Of a DNA stretch of 6,460 nt, positions 6,047-6,460 are shown in pieces. Numbering within the stretch: the stretch's first letter is position 1; every line of letters starts with the position of its first letter. The translations under genes were made by a program, and so were the position numbers. Source of the stretch: CAYGWP01 sp964353455 (GTDB lineage: Bacteria > Planctomycetota > Phycisphaerae > FEN-1346); assembly GCA_964353455.1 (NCBI GenBank), contig CAYGWP010000445.1, positions 1 through 6,460 on the forward strand, in the 5' to 3' direction. Below the pieces are notes generated by a model. That model was not told where the DNA came from. It saw only the letters and a list, made by a program, of their open reading frames with translations, and searched no databases.

Positions 6047-6403
6047 TTACTCGCCTGCTTCCGATTCGGCTTTCTCCAAGGCCCGGACGATTTTCTCTAC
6101 GGTTCCCACGTCGGCGCTGGCCTTGGCGCGTTCGATGCGGTTTAGCGTTTCCGGGCGGATGCCTGCTTGTCGGGCCAACTCCGCCTGGCTCAGACCTGCC
6201 GCGCGCCGGCGGCGAATGATCTTCCGAGCCAGCGAGACGCGGGCGAATTGCACGGCGGGGTAGTTGCCTTGGGCATCGGGCTGGGGCAGACGCGGCTCGT
6301 CGCTTTCGACGGCGGCCCGGGCCAGCGTGCGGAGTTTCTCGTACTCGCGTTTCGGCAGAAGGACGAACTTCCGGCCTGCCACAGTCAGTGTTTGAGATGC
6401 CAT
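6047..6403 (-). CDS. XRE-family HTH antitoxin of a type II toxin-antitoxin module
   Basis: The 118-residue protein is encoded on the minus strand, from ATG at 6403-6401 to TAA at 6049-6047. Its N-terminal part (MASQTLTVAGRKFVLLPKRE, then YEKL) resembles the short beta-hairpin/helix lead-in of many antitoxins. Residues about 58-113 form a Cro/C1-type helix-turn-helix, with AGLSQAELARQAGI as the first helices and PETLNRIERAKA as the recognition helix region. By family knowledge it would neutralise the cognate toxin and repress its own operon by binding an upstream operator, which lies outside the window. GAGGA (6415-6411 on the minus strand) sits 7 nt before the ATG, overlapping the end of the toxin gene. 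Its 3' end converges on the S41 peptidase gene with a 23-bp gap and no evident terminator. Confidence 0.85.
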   Translation of the reverse strand: MASQTLTVAGRKFVLLPKREYEKLRTLARAAVESDEPRLPQPDAQGNYPAVQFARVSLARKIIRRRRAAGLSQAELARQAGIRPETLNRIERAKASADVGTVEKIVRALEKAESEAGE

Positions 6404-6406
6404 TAT

Positions 6407-6460
6407 TCAATCCTCATAAAAGCCGTCGCGGTGGCCGATGCGCTCCACCATCACGGTTCC
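6407..6460 (-). CDS. RelE/ParE-type toxin, C-terminal end only
   Basis: The frame reads in from the right edge and ends at TGA (6409-6407), giving the last 17 residues, GTVMVERIGHRDGFYED. The pattern V-x-V-x-R-I-G-H-R followed by a Tyr near the end is the typical C-terminus of RelE/ParE-superfamily toxins, which in known cases cleave ribosome-associated mRNA or inhibit gyrase. It ends 3 bp before the antitoxin ATG, so the module is toxin-first, as in HigBA-type loci. The fragment is too short to place in a subfamily. Confidence 0.7.
   Translation of the reverse strand, partial: GTVMVERIGHRDGFYED

Overview
The window is GC-rich and coding-dense. It carries two proteins that end in PEP-CTERM sorting tags. 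One of them combines an autotransporter-type beta-strand repeat region, a dockerin-like pair of EF-hand loops and a VPEP tail, a combination typical of large secreted proteins in Planctomycetes (Phycisphaerae and relatives). The phylum is an inference from these architectures; no marker gene is present. No exosortase, rRNA, tRNA, CRISPR array or insertion sequence was seen.

Left part (1-541): the 3' end of a secreted protein with a PKD-like domain and a textbook PEP-CTERM tail, followed by a strong rho-independent terminator. Positions 542-743 hold no certain gene, only a possible 50-codon signal-peptide-like reading frame (580-732). A sigma70-like promoter at 744-771 then opens the largest gene (862-3513). 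This encodes a secreted mosaic protein: signal peptide, trypsin-like protease domain with an apparently complete His/Asp/Ser triad, beta-helical repeat region, dockerin-like module and PEP-CTERM tag. The tag is bracketed by two copies of a 21-nt near-palindromic repeat, and it lacks the usual terminal arginine cluster.

Middle part (3566-6023): a second promoter of the same design (TTGAC-type -35, 16-nt spacer, TA-rich -10) drives what looks like a two-gene operon. Its genes are a zinc-dependent medium-chain dehydrogenase (3650-4756) and, 25 bp downstream, an exported S41-family peptidase (4782-6023). The peptidase has the catalytic serine motif, but Ser replaces Lys at the position of the tail-specific-protease catalytic lysine.

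Right part (6047-6460, minus strand, convergent): the end of a RelE/ParE-type toxin gene, then its likely HTH antitoxin 3 bp downstream. This is a toxin-first type II toxin-antitoxin module cut by the window edge.

The two PEP-CTERM genes are probably surface or extracellular proteins expressed as separate transcripts. The dehydrogenase/peptidase pair and the toxin-antitoxin pair are independent units. I found no clearly undescribed system. The most interesting points are the protease-bearing mosaic protein, the repeats around its sorting tag, and the altered S41 active site.
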